NCBI GenBank assembly: GCA_964035015.1
Contig: OZ036002.1
Span: forward strand, 7,219,143 to 7,283,142
DNA from: Corallium rubrum
Taxonomy: Eukaryota > Cnidaria > Anthozoa > Scleralcyonacea > Coralliidae
DNA: 64,000 bases
Direction: 5' to 3'
Made by a program: the position numbers and the translations under genes. This document shows positions 41,953-64,000 of this stretch, one piece after another; position 1 is the stretch's first letter, and each line of letters starts with the position of its first letter. The notes beneath the pieces are model-generated. The model did no database searches, was not told the origin of the DNA, and saw only the letters and a program-made list of their open reading frames with translations.

Positions 41953-43080
41953 GTATTCTTCTCTGTAGAGTAGACATTCGGAAGTTTTTTAATGTAAATG
42001 TTACAGAGTATTACACAAGAGGATAACAAAACGAGCTGTAATCACATTATTTTTTAGAAATTCCGGGATTCTATTCAGTCTAACGGCTTGTAAATCTTTA
42101 TACAGGGATTCCGAACATTCTTTGCAAAACAGTTTTGCAAAGATCATGTTGTTTGACTTGCCTTAAACATTATCCACATTTTATCCTGACTTGCTACTAG
42201 CCACTAGCTAAGCCGTCTGTATTAAATATAACTGTCAGTTTATCCCAAACTGTTCATCCAGTACTTCATAGATTAGGCCTAATTTCCATGAACATTGGAA
42301 ATATAATATATTTGCTATTTTCCCATTCCCACAATGCCTTGCGTTTTGAGGAGCAACAACCTCGTACCCAGGCTCAAAAATTCAAAATGGTGGTCAAAAA
42401 CGGAAAAAAGAGCCTGGGTTGTAAGCCCCCAAAATGCAAAGCATTATGGGCTATGGGAAAGTAGAGAATACAAGAATATATCTTTTTTAACTGTTTTGGA
42501 AATTTTAGCAATGGTTCAAGAAAACATTGATCAATGTATTTCTAGGATTTTAACTTAAAATTTAAGTTATCTTATGCATGGTAATTTATATACAGTAATT
42601 ATATACAGTATGTACAATAGGTGTACTGTACTTAATGCTTTTATCACAGTATGTTTTACTCTGCGAGTCAGAGCCCCTTTCCAACCTACACAGGCTTCAG
42701 GGGAAAGTGGGCTCTGCCAACAAACTCAATATTTTTTTTTGAGCATACGTGAACGGTTGCCAAGATACTATTTTGGGCCCAGGCTCTAACACGTTACTTG
42801 CTATTTTCCAGCTTGCGGTGCTCATAAACTAGAACTTGTTTGACCAGTTCAAAACCTGACTGACTGACCCCAAACTTGGGGTGAAGATCAAGTTTGTTGG
42901 CAGAGCCCACTTTCCCTTTGGTACTTGCAGGGTAAGTACTGTATGTATAAACTATATGCAATAATTCATAACATATAAAGTTATATTGGATTGATGGTAT
43001 CAATAGTTTTAGTGCACCTACTATAGCACTGTACATCTATCATAATTTTTTCTGGGACTTTTTTTTTTAATTATCTAACT
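41953..43080. other. Intergenic between pseudokinase and LRR1 genes
   Basis: Contains a fragment resembling the MED17 3' repeat (42200-42270, TCAGTTTATCCCAAACTG) and an inverted pair with about 28-bp arms (42699-42727 and 42890-42918, core GTGGGCTCTGCCAACAAA). A smaller hairpin, CCCAGGCTC/GAGCCTGGG, lies at 42367-42420. No gene seen. Confidence 0.6.
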
Positions 43081-43088
43081 TGAATGCC

Positions 43089-44827
43089 CTATTCAGTGTT
43101 ACTTTTACATGTAGTCCAAGTTGTGTAGCAAATTCGTGAACAAAAGTAGACTTCAACAGGTACAGAGTCATGGCTACGTGTTGACACTACGTTATCTGCC
43201 ACTGCACTAAGGACTGTTCTGGCAAGATGATAAATAATGCTCTCAAAGCACGACCCATGACAATTTGCACAAATCTTAGCTGAATCAAGAAAGTCACAAA
43301 GGTATTGTCCTAGGGAATGATGGTTGTAATATGTTCTGGAAAAGATAGAGAGAATGGTTTCAGAATGATCTAGGACTCTAGACTAGGATTTTTCATGGAT
43401 GAGCTGTAGCCCATGAAACTGGGAGCTAAATAATAGCTTCATGATGTGTGCAAAGGTAATACTGTACCCCAGAAAAGCCTAGATTTGCCAAATGCAGACA
43501 AAAAATAGATGAATTGAGTCATACCTTGAATTTTTGATGACTCTTGCAGCACATTCTTGTAAGGACGGCATGTTTACCTGTATCTTTCCAATGTCAAACC
43601 ATACATCTTTATCCAAGAAAGGATTTCTAGAAATATCCAAGGTATCGAGATGTAGATAGGCTATACTGGATGGCAGTGTCCTCAACTGGTTTTGACTAAC
43701 ACTTAAGCAGCGGAGATTGTGTAGTTCTCCAATACTACTAGGCACTGTACACAAGTTGTTGTCATCGAGTTTTACATGGATAAGAGAAACCATTGTACCA
43801 AATGATATTGGAAGACATGATAGACAATTATCACTGAGATCCAAAGATGTCAACATGGATGCTAAGCCTGATCGACATAGTTTTGAAGGCAGTTTTGTAA
43901 GCATGTTCGATGAAACATTTAATGCCTTTAGTAGCTTTAATCGGTCAAGGGAAACATCTAATTCTTTTATTCTGTTATTCGACAAATTCAGCGATACAAG
44001 ATTTTGTAGTTTAAGTATTCTCATATCAATTCGAACCATGCCACAGTTGATAATTCCAAGTCTGTTCAACAACACAGGAAAAGAAGTTGAGGTAGGGTAG
44101 TCACTTCTTTTGTAAATCATCATTTGTAAAGTAGGTGGTTTGACTTCAGATTTCTTGGCAGGAGTGAGCACAGACAGTTTTAGTTTCTTCAAATCTTCTG
44201 TACTCAACTTCAGGGTTGAGAGAAGCTTCCGCAAACTTTTAGGGTCAGCCTAGACATAACAAAATGAAGTTATCATTATTATATCACATATCAATTACCA
44301 AATAATTCAAATTTAGTTCAGTATATACATACTTGGGTATTATTATTATTATTACTACAGAGGAATGTAAAAAACTAAAACAACCAAGGGGAGACGTTGC
44401 ATAATTGTTAAATACCTTGCTCAAGCACAGATCGTGAGGTGGGTCTTTAAACCGAATAGTCGCCTTTCCATTTTGCAAAAACTTTGCAAAAACATGAGCA
44501 ATGTTCCCAGAAATCTAGAACGGGAAAGATATATATATATAAAACTTAGTTTCATAGTTGAAGGGATACTTTTCATCTTTTCGACTGACTTTGTATATAA
44601 ATGTACCCTAGAACATCTCGTCTTACCTTATACTTCGTTCCACTCATATTACTTGCTGTGCAAAGCAGCAGAAACGCCGTTTCGTGTCCACCATTTTGAA
44701 TTTTGTTCAAAGTACTGCAAGGTTTTCGACCGATAGATAAACTAGCTCTGGTCGCTTTTCGCTGATTTCCAACACCTTGAGAAGAACAAGACCAGTTTTG
44801 GATAACAATATCGCAATTTAAACGCAT
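43089..44827 (-). CDS. LRR1: Leucine-rich repeat protein 1 (LRR1/PPIL5), 4 exons
   Basis: LRR1 is the substrate receptor of a CUL2 ubiquitin ligase that ubiquitinates the CMG helicase when replication terminates. Exons on the minus strand: 44827-44627, 44514-44416, 44249-43525, 43335-43089, all GT-AG and in frame, giving 423 aa against about 414 in human. Exon 1 encodes the N-terminal domain ([17 protein letters not shown]). Exon 2 has [19 protein letters not shown], a strong family signature. Exon 3 holds five or more leucine-rich repeats, e.g. [29 protein letters not shown] and [15 protein letters not shown]. Exon 4 carries the conserved C-terminal Cys-rich part ([19 protein letters not shown], then [10 protein letters not shown]). 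It is head-to-head with TBCB. Confidence 0.93.
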
Positions 44828-45572
44828 AATGGCGTTTATTTATTGCTTGTTTTAAGAAGCAAACTTCGATAAGAAGAAACTACATGTACACCTAAAAAGT
44901 TGTATTGCCCGCCATGAATTTGCTTACTAGTGTCACGTGCACGAATTCAACCAATCATAGGCTTGTCACAAAAAGGGATAACTCAAAAGGATCCTCTCCA
45001 GTCTTTCTGTAGCCTACAGTCGCTTGCTCTCCGACAGGAGCGAGGACACCCATTGGACACCCCGAGCTCAAAGTCAAATATCTCCGCTCAAAATCGTCGC
45101 TCGACCATAATTCTTCCACGAGCGCATAGCACGAAGATGGGGCTTGCCATAGAATACGTTTGTTGACAACTCGTGGAATTTTTGCGATGTACGAACCCAT
45201 TACCCTTCTCAAATTCATCAGTTTCAAATGTCCCCCGCAGGTAAATTACGCAGGCTGTGGCTTTCCAATTTTTTAGATTTGTTTTTCCAAAAAGCTAGGG
45301 GTAAACCAGATTGTTGACTAGGGTTAGGATTTTGGTTAGGTTATGCAGAAGATTGCTAAAATTTTGAAACTCGCCGAAGTCTGATAACAAATTTGGAAAA
45401 ATGAATTTTGACGACATCAGAAAGACTTTTTGAGTGATCCCTTTTAGTACGAACATTTTTAGGGGGGTAAACCTGTGTTTAAACCTAAACTTAAACCTAA
45501 TCCTTATCCCACCCAAACAGAGTCACTTGGCAAAACTTTATAACCAATATAAAAACCTTCTCATTATTTAAG
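44828..45572. promoter_or_regulatory. Shared upstream region of LRR1 and TBCB
   Basis: 745 bp between two divergent start codons. No TATA box stands out near either gene. A housekeeping-type bidirectional promoter is inferred from the layout only. Confidence 0.4.
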
Positions 45573-47876
45573 ATGGTTTCTGTTGTAACTTCAAGCATGT
45601 TGAAATTACAAATAAGTAGTTCCCTCAGAGCCATTGTTTCTGAGAATAAATTTCAGAAAGATTTAACAATTGAAAATTTAAAGGTATTTGTTGCAAAACT
45701 GTTTTAGTACTTTACCAAAGAGATTTTTAAAAACAATTCATGTATATTTAGGATAAACTGGAAATGATTACTGGAGGAACATCATCAATGATGGAACTGC
45801 AGGTTTATAATGAACAGGATAAGTTTGTTTGTAAGCTGGACAATGATGCTGCACTTCTTGGCTCTTATCCACTAGAAGACAACATGAGAATCCATGTATG
45901 TGGGTAGATATGGAATGTACATATATTTTACATACATCAGTATACTGTATACGAGAAAGTGAGTTGAGAGAATTTAAAAGTTTATGTGAACCCAAGCCAT
46001 GCATATAGAAAAGGGTTTTGACTAATACAGTACTGTACAGTACAGTACAGTACAGTACAGTACAGTGCAGTACAGTACAGTACAGTACAGTACAGTACAG
46101 TACAGTACAGTGCAGTGCAGTACAGTACAGTACAGTACAGTACAGCTAGTAGAGTAGAGTAGGGTAGGGTAGAGTAGAGTAGAGTAGAGTAGAGTGGAGT
46201 GGAGTGGAGTGGAGTGGAGTGGAGTGGAGTGGAATGGAGTGGAGTGGAGTAGAGTAGAGTAGAGTAGAGCTATGTCACAGTACAATACAGTATAGTACAG
46301 TTGCAGTATATAGTTGCGGTACAGTTGCAGTACAGAAAAGAAGACTCCCATAATCTAAGTACATTAATTAATAGATTCCCTCAAGTCATTAGATTCACTT
46401 ATTTACATGTATACACTTAACAGAGTAACTTCAAAGGTAGCATGAAATCTCACTGAGATGATATACTCATGTATATATATATTCTTCTTTTCAATGACAG
46501 GTAGTGAACAAAGACCCTACTAAGGGTGTTGGAGAATTTGATGATCTGTCCAAAGTAGAAAAATATGAAATTGACCAAAGTGAATATGAGAAGAAAACAG
46601 GCACGTAGCCAGGATTTTGAAAGGGGGGGGAGCCGAAATCAAAATAAATTTTTAGGGAGGTCCAGGGGCATGCTCCCCCGGGAAATTTTTAAATCGAGAG
46701 TCGCTGAAATGCCATTTCCTAGCTTTTTGGAGGAAGATTTTAGACTCTAAAGGTTAAAAAATGTCAGATAAAATACTCAAAACAGGCAAACGTCACATAG
46801 ATACTCAAAATGCATACACTCAGTAGATTGAATACACTGTTTACAGTTTATTTCCTGAGACAATTGATATTGCATCAGTTTTGTAGCTACATGTCCATTT
46901 GCAAGTTTCAAGGCAGTTTTGTATTTTGTATTTTAAAAGTCTTTGGTATATAACAAAACACTTGTTCACTTTTGCCTTGAGAAACATTGAGTTTTACGGT
47001 CCCTCAGGCTTCAATGTCACCCTCAGGCTAAAGCCCTCAGGTGACACTGAAGCCTTCGGGTCCGTAAAACTCGATGTTTCCCTCGGCGTCAGTCAACAAG
47101 TGTATAATGTTACATTATTCCTTGTTTTTTACAGACTCTGTGTTAGCATTTAAAAAACGCAACAAATTAGGACGATTTGCTGAGATGGACCCAAAGGATG
47201 AAGAAAAAAAAGAGGAGGAACAAAGAAAAGAGGAAGAGAAGGCCAACTCCATAACTGTTGGGTCTCGTTGTTTGGTCTCTCAACAAGGCATACCAGCAAG
47301 AAAGGGAGTGGTAAGATTTGTTGGTAAGTGCTGTATTTTGAACTGTTTAACATGCTCCCTTATAGTACTGTACCCTCGCCTACTGTAGCTCACCAGTTTG
47401 ACAAACATGACTGTTTGCTGTTAGCTAGAAGGATGAAAATAGTGTTTGTTTAATTATAGAAAACAGGAAATTTTGATAACTAACCTTGTTTTCTTGGTAA
47501 TAGTAAACTTGACTTTGCCTTACTACAAAAATGTGCCTTCAATTGATGAGTTAAATATTAATAAAAGCTTTCTGTATGTTATGCCAGGTAAAACAGAATT
47601 TAAATCTGGTTGGTGGGTTGGTGTAAAGTGTGATGAACCTTGTGGAAAGAATGATGGCAGGTTGGTAGATAATTTTTCTGGTGATAAATTGTAAATTAAC
47701 ACAATTTACTTCAATACTTCATGTAAGAACTAACAGCAGAATGGATGTTTGTTTCTTGCAGTGTAAAAGGGAAGAGGTACTTCGAATGTCCTCCAAAATA
47801 TGGAATTTTTGTAAAACCAGCTGTGGTTGAGACTGGAGATTTTCCTGAAGATGATTTTGAAGATGATGAAATGTGA
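45573..47876 (+). CDS. TBCB: Tubulin-folding cofactor B (TBCB), 6 exons
   Basis: TBCB binds alpha-tubulin after CCT release and, with TBCE, handles its folding or dissociation in the cytoplasm. Exons: 45573-45683, 45752-45895, 46501-46600, 47135-47323, 47588-47660, 47762-47876, giving 243 aa (human about 244). An N-terminal ubiquitin-like domain spans exons 1-3, a charged coiled-coil linker is in exon 4 ([16 protein letters not shown]), and a CAP-Gly domain spans exons 4-6 with [17 protein letters not shown] and [17 protein letters not shown]. The C-terminus ends in DDEM, matching the acidic tail that binds other CAP-Gly domains. Intron 3 appears to use a GC donor (ACAG then GCACGT), because every nearby GT breaks the frame, and that donor lies at the edge of a dispersed repeat. 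Confidence 0.93.
46028..46282. repeat. Pentanucleotide array with variant blocks in TBCB intron 2
   Basis: Successive homogeneous blocks: TACAG units (46028-46145) with two TGCAG patches, then TAGAG units (46150-46195), then TGGAG units (46196-46248), then TAGAG again. The unit fits T-N-N-A-G, the pattern of the arrays in TDP1 intron 13. Confidence 0.95.
46599..46775. mobile_element. Dispersed repeat at the TBCB exon 3 donor
   Basis: Begins GGCACGTAGCCAGGATTTTG, continues with a G-run, GGGAGGTCCAGGGGCATG and CTCCCCCGGGAAATTTTT. I recall similar GTAGCCAGGATTTT sequences as a common dispersed repeat in marine invertebrate genomes, but have not verified this. It starts exactly where the exon ends. 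Confidence 0.5.
46962..47103. mobile_element. About 140-bp fold-back MITE in TBCB intron 3
   Basis: ACACTTGTTCAC at the left faces CAACAAGTGT at the right. Inner arms TTGAGTTTTACGGTCC and GGTCCGTAAAACTCGATG, and GGCTTCAATGTCACC and GGTGACACTGAAGCC, also pair. It ends about 30 bp before exon 4. Confidence 0.8.
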
Positions 47877-49160
47877 TTGACAGATTGTCCTCATACTTTG
47901 ATGGGAATTAAAGATGTCTGCCTTAAAAAATATGTCACAGCAACATCTTGGATTTGGAACCATTCATTTTATAATTATATAAATTATAATTATATAAATG
48001 GAAACATACAATGTACAATAAGGGCCTTGGTGGCATTTAATCCTTTCACTCCCGACTTTCCGGGAGCTCTCTGATTGATGAGTAAAATCATCTGGCAGCG
48101 TTAGACAGAGTAATTAAATAATAAAGTACAGAAAATTCCATATTTGGGAGTGAAAGTTTTAACTTACATGTAAGTGATGTTGAATGTCCAATTTTAAGAC
48201 AATTCACATTCCTGCATGTCATTCCAAACCATAGTCAATCGAGATATGGTCTGGAAACTCAGCTAAAGTCTTTGGTCTATCTTTTTGTTCGCCTTTATGC
48301 ATTTTTGTGCATGGTGTACGGTCACTGAACACATTGTATTTTAGTATAATGAATGAATTGTCCAATAGCAACGTTTCAGTTCAATCACTCAACCATGCTA
48401 TTTAAATATTAATAAACCTAAAACAAAGGATGTGCACAGTGTAAGGTACAGTTCAACATAAAATCACAGTTCATTATAGGCGCTTTGAAGTTTGCCGATT
48501 TTCCAGACCATATCTTGATTGACTATGTCCAAACATAACCCTTATTATATGGCCATAAGAATTTTATTCTATCCAATGCCAAACTAATTTTATTCAGTGC
48601 GCTAGAGTAGAAGCTATAAATGATTATGAAACAATCTCCCATCAACTCAGCCCGACCTGGGGGTTTTCCCCAGAGGTGGATAAAATCATGAGGCATCAGC
48701 CAGAATAAAATACTAAAAACCAGTGTTGACAAGACAGAGTTAATATAGGTCCTATATAATATTTTATATGGTAGATCAGACGTCTGAAGTAAAATATAAG
48801 AATTTATAAATAAAACACTATTTATTTGTCTTTGAAACAACTAAATAATCTTTTTTGTCTTAATAACTACCTAGCTTTTTACATCCCTTCCTACGTCCAA
48901 TGATCAATACACTTTGATTTTAAAATGAACTGAAATCTAGCTGATGACTGTTGTGTGTGCATATGGTAGTACAATTTTGTTGCTATGGCAATATATGTTT
49001 ACACTCATTGCCATGACAATAATAATCACACACCTAAATCAAAGATACATGAGGTATATCTATGACCTAAATACTGTTTTACAATGGTTAACCGACGATA
49101 TTACCGGATAGTAGGTTTAGGTGTGTGTATTTTTGACAAAATGTTTATAAATCTATTGTG
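47877..49160. other. Convergent 3' flanks of TBCB and B9D2
   Basis: Two degenerate relatives of the TTAACTC MITE family lie at about 48046-48165 (TTTCACTCCCGACTTTCCGG, inverted near 48155) and 48640-48745 (CCCAGAGGTGGATAAAATCA in minus orientation). AATAAA at about 48411 is a possible TBCB polyadenylation signal. A small inverted pair (ACACACCTAAA and TTTAGGTGTGT) flanks 49030-49125. Confidence 0.5.
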
Positions 49161-49688
49161 TCAGCATTCAATGCCAAACTTATCAAAGTTTCGTGTTATT
49201 ATTCCTAATTGTAAGTGAACAGTGCCCATAGCTATTGTCCTAAGTCTGTATCTATCAGCTCCAGTGTATATAACATCAGAAGATTTCAGTTGTGCTCCAC
49301 CACCGAGAAAATAAGCTCGAACTTGTTCCTTCCAAGACCCAGATGGTCGCCAAGTCACACAGTCAATATTATGAGTGCCCGGTGAAGTCGGCACATGACA
49401 AAATCCATAACCGTAAATCTGATTTCGACCAAAGCTATCTTGGTACCAAACTTGGAAGTGAAATTTCGGCCAGCCTTTTAAGCCATTCGTGGCAAAATGT
49501 AAGTCTATCGGATGACACCATTTCGCACACTCTTCGGACTGAGGGTTGTCAACTTGAGTCTGACCTTCCTTCGACCCAGCAAGCAATCGCCAAGATCCTT
49601 CAACATGTACGGACCACTTACAATACAAGTTATGTGCGGGAAAGCCACTGGCTCCAATAATCTCGCCAATAACGTGTACTTCTGCCAT
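49161..49688 (-). CDS. B9D2: B9 domain-containing protein 2 (B9D2), single exon
   Basis: 175 aa, the same length as human B9D2. It is a subunit of the MKS/tectonic complex at the ciliary transition zone, which gates entry of membrane proteins into cilia. Essentially the whole protein is the B9 (C2-like) domain. The N-terminus [20 protein letters not shown], the central [20 protein letters not shown], the [15 protein letters not shown] motif and the C-terminal [10 protein letters not shown] match the family closely. The start is the first ATG (49688). It is divergent from TDP1 (348 bp apart) and convergent with TBCB. Its presence implies the organism makes cilia. Confidence 0.96.
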   Translation of the reverse strand: MAEVHVIGEIIGASGFPAHNLYCKWSVHVEGSWRLLAGSKEGQTQVDNPQSEECAKWCHPIDLHFATNGLKGWPKFHFQVWYQDSFGRNQIYGYGFCHVPTSPGTHNIDCVTWRPSGSWKEQVRAYFLGGGAQLKSSDVIYTGADRYRLRTIAMGTVHLQLGIITRNFDKFGIEC

Positions 49689-50036
49689 TTTCTTTAACGA
49701 AATTCAAAACGACGAAACAGCCGCCATCTTGACTTTTTCCAACAGAAAACAAGGAGACTTGAACACTCGTTAACATGGTCTAAAAGTATATATTAATTAT
49801 GCACTTGCATAATTAACAAATGTTAGACAGAGGCTAATTTGCAACGTTTATAAATATTCGTCGTTAGGATGATGTTATGTTGGATTGCATGGAAAAGTTA
49901 AAAATGGTTTTACTAAAACCATTTTTTGTTTCTTGTACATTTTCTTGTACATCCTAATGTAAATAATTCCTTTCTTTGATGTGGCTGAACATGGCAATGG
50001 CTTTTTTAAATTAAATGTTAGTTATTTGGTTGAAAG
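49689..50036. promoter_or_regulatory. Shared upstream region of B9D2 and TDP1
   Basis: 348 bp between divergent start codons, including both 5' untranslated regions. No specific motif is claimed. Confidence 0.4.
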
Positions 50037-62879
<12,843 letters not shown>

Positions 62880-62982
62880 TTGTTAAACTCTCGTGAAGTA
62901 CACACGGTAATAATTCCTTCAAAATATTTGGCTTTCATTTGTATATTGAATGATTTAAACGTACAGGTGGTGGACAAAAAAC

Positions 62983-63876
62983 AGTGGCCATCGTTAAAAG
63001 TATGGTTAATGTGGAATAACTATTATTCGAGAAAAGAAAAATATGTAAAGTGATATATTTTAGAATGCATGCTTCAAGATCTGCTCAAATATGATATCCA
63101 ATTATAATTTTGTTATTGGTTTAAAAAATACATTAACTTTGAAAGCATGCCGCGCTGTGAAGCTGTAGTGAAATCAAGTGAAGTGGCACCAAAATATCTA
63201 ACTATTTTGCTGTTACAACACTTTCATAGTATACAAACTCCATTAATCATTTTGAAGATCAATTGGAATAAGTCGAACTTATTTGTTACTTCAATTGTTA
63301 CAAGATTGAAAATCATGAAAAATTGATACATTTTTTAAATCAATGGATAAAAAACAAAACAAAAACAAAAACAAAAAAAATAACAAGACAAAAGGAAGAA
63401 GAGAAAAAAAGGGAAAAAATTTTCCAAAAAAATAAATATTTATGTTGCCCAAAGTTTTATTCGAGATATTGGAGATTCATACCTTCAGCCTAAATTATGT
63501 TGCAAGTTAGTGTTTGTTTGTTTGTTTGTTTGTTTGTTTGTTTGTTTGTTTGTTTGTTTGTTTGTTTGTTTGTTTGTTTGTTTGTTTGTTTGTTTGTTTG
63601 TTTGTTTGTTTGTTTGTTTGCTTGTTTGTTTGTTTGTTTTAAAAAAATGGCAAAAATTTTACTATGTCTGTGTAAACCCCCTAGATGAGTGCATGTGTTG
63701 CAACTCTTGGGGTAAATGCGGTAATAAAATATGTTTAAATGAAAAAAAAATAAATTAGAATTTGGATATCATATTTGAGCAGATCTTGACGCATGCATTC
63801 TAAAAATATATAACTTTACATATTTTTCTGTACTCTAATAAAAGAATGCACATTTATACTTTCAATGATGGCCACT
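62983..63876. mobile_element. Non-autonomous DNA transposon with about 120-bp inverted ends
   Basis: The left arm (62983-63106) and the right arm (63757-63876) are near reverse complements, including AGTGGCCATC at the tips, AAAATATGTAAAGT, and TCTGCTCAAATATGATATCC. The interior is AT-rich with a (GTTT)n array and no ORF. Confidence 0.85.
63509..63640. repeat. (GTTT)n tetranucleotide array
   Basis: About 32 GTTT units with one GCTT interruption. The Cys/Leu/Phe/Val ORFs are artefacts. It lies inside the DNA transposon at 62983-63876. Confidence 0.97.
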
Positions 63877-64000
63877 TAAGCTACGGTTACTTACACACCG
63901 ATTTGTGTCGCCAGGTATTGCAAGATAAAGCGGTCACCCGGCTACACACATCAATTTGTGTTGAAGAAAAATCAAGTTTAAAAATAAGCCAAGGATGGGC

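Noticed and set aside
63497-63758. Cys/Leu/Phe/Val ORFs resembling a transmembrane repeat
   Set aside because: Translation of (GTTT)n inside a DNA transposon.

Overview
The window is nuclear DNA from an intron-rich animal. Protein-coding genes have short exons with GT-AG introns and match conserved metazoan families (Mediator, tubulin cofactor, ciliary transition zone, DNA repair). Long stretches between them are AT-rich and packed with microsatellites, minisatellites and short fold-back DNA elements. Several SINE copies derived from 5S rRNA, and an R2-type retrotransposon, also point to a marine invertebrate. A cnidarian is my best guess, but the sequence alone does not settle this.

Layout. 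1-12.1 kb: MED17 on the minus strand, 13 coding exons reconstructed (about 599 aa), most of its larger introns filled by a different tandem repeat; a possible 65-residue membrane protein lies beyond its 3' end. 12.1-26.4 kb: no protein gene recognised; it holds fold-back elements and a 6.6 kb composite tandem-repeat locus (17.45-24.06 kb) with about a dozen copies of a short hairpin whose stem bases covary, a 12-fold array of 140-210 bp units, and a 95-bp near-perfect palindrome. 26.5-28.9 kb: an intronless DC-STAMP/RING membrane protein gene. 29-36.4 kb: fold-back elements, an ATC microsatellite and a palindrome with a hammerhead-like core. 36.5-37.5 kb: a class A GPCR gene (minus). 38-41.8 kb: three 5S-derived SINE copies, then an intronless NEK-like pseudokinase gene.

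43-63 kb is a compact cluster of four housekeeping genes: LRR1 (minus) and TBCB (plus) are head-to-head, TBCB and B9D2 (minus) are tail-to-tail, and B9D2 and TDP1 (plus) are head-to-head 348 bp apart. TDP1 has 18 coding exons reconstructed (about 520 aa) with an N-terminal PBZ-type zinc finger. Its 7.2 kb intron 13 holds two copies of an R2-type non-LTR retrotransposon, both embedded in a (TGTAG)n array and both leaving it in the same register. The final 1 kb is a non-autonomous DNA transposon with about 120-bp inverted ends.

Functionally LRR1 (replisome unloading) and TDP1 (repair of topoisomerase 1 adducts) both serve genome maintenance, B9D2 serves cilia and TBCB serves tubulin folding; the shared promoters suggest co-expression but the genes do not form one pathway. 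Exon boundaries were placed by hand from reading frame, splice consensus and remembered family similarity; no alignment was run.
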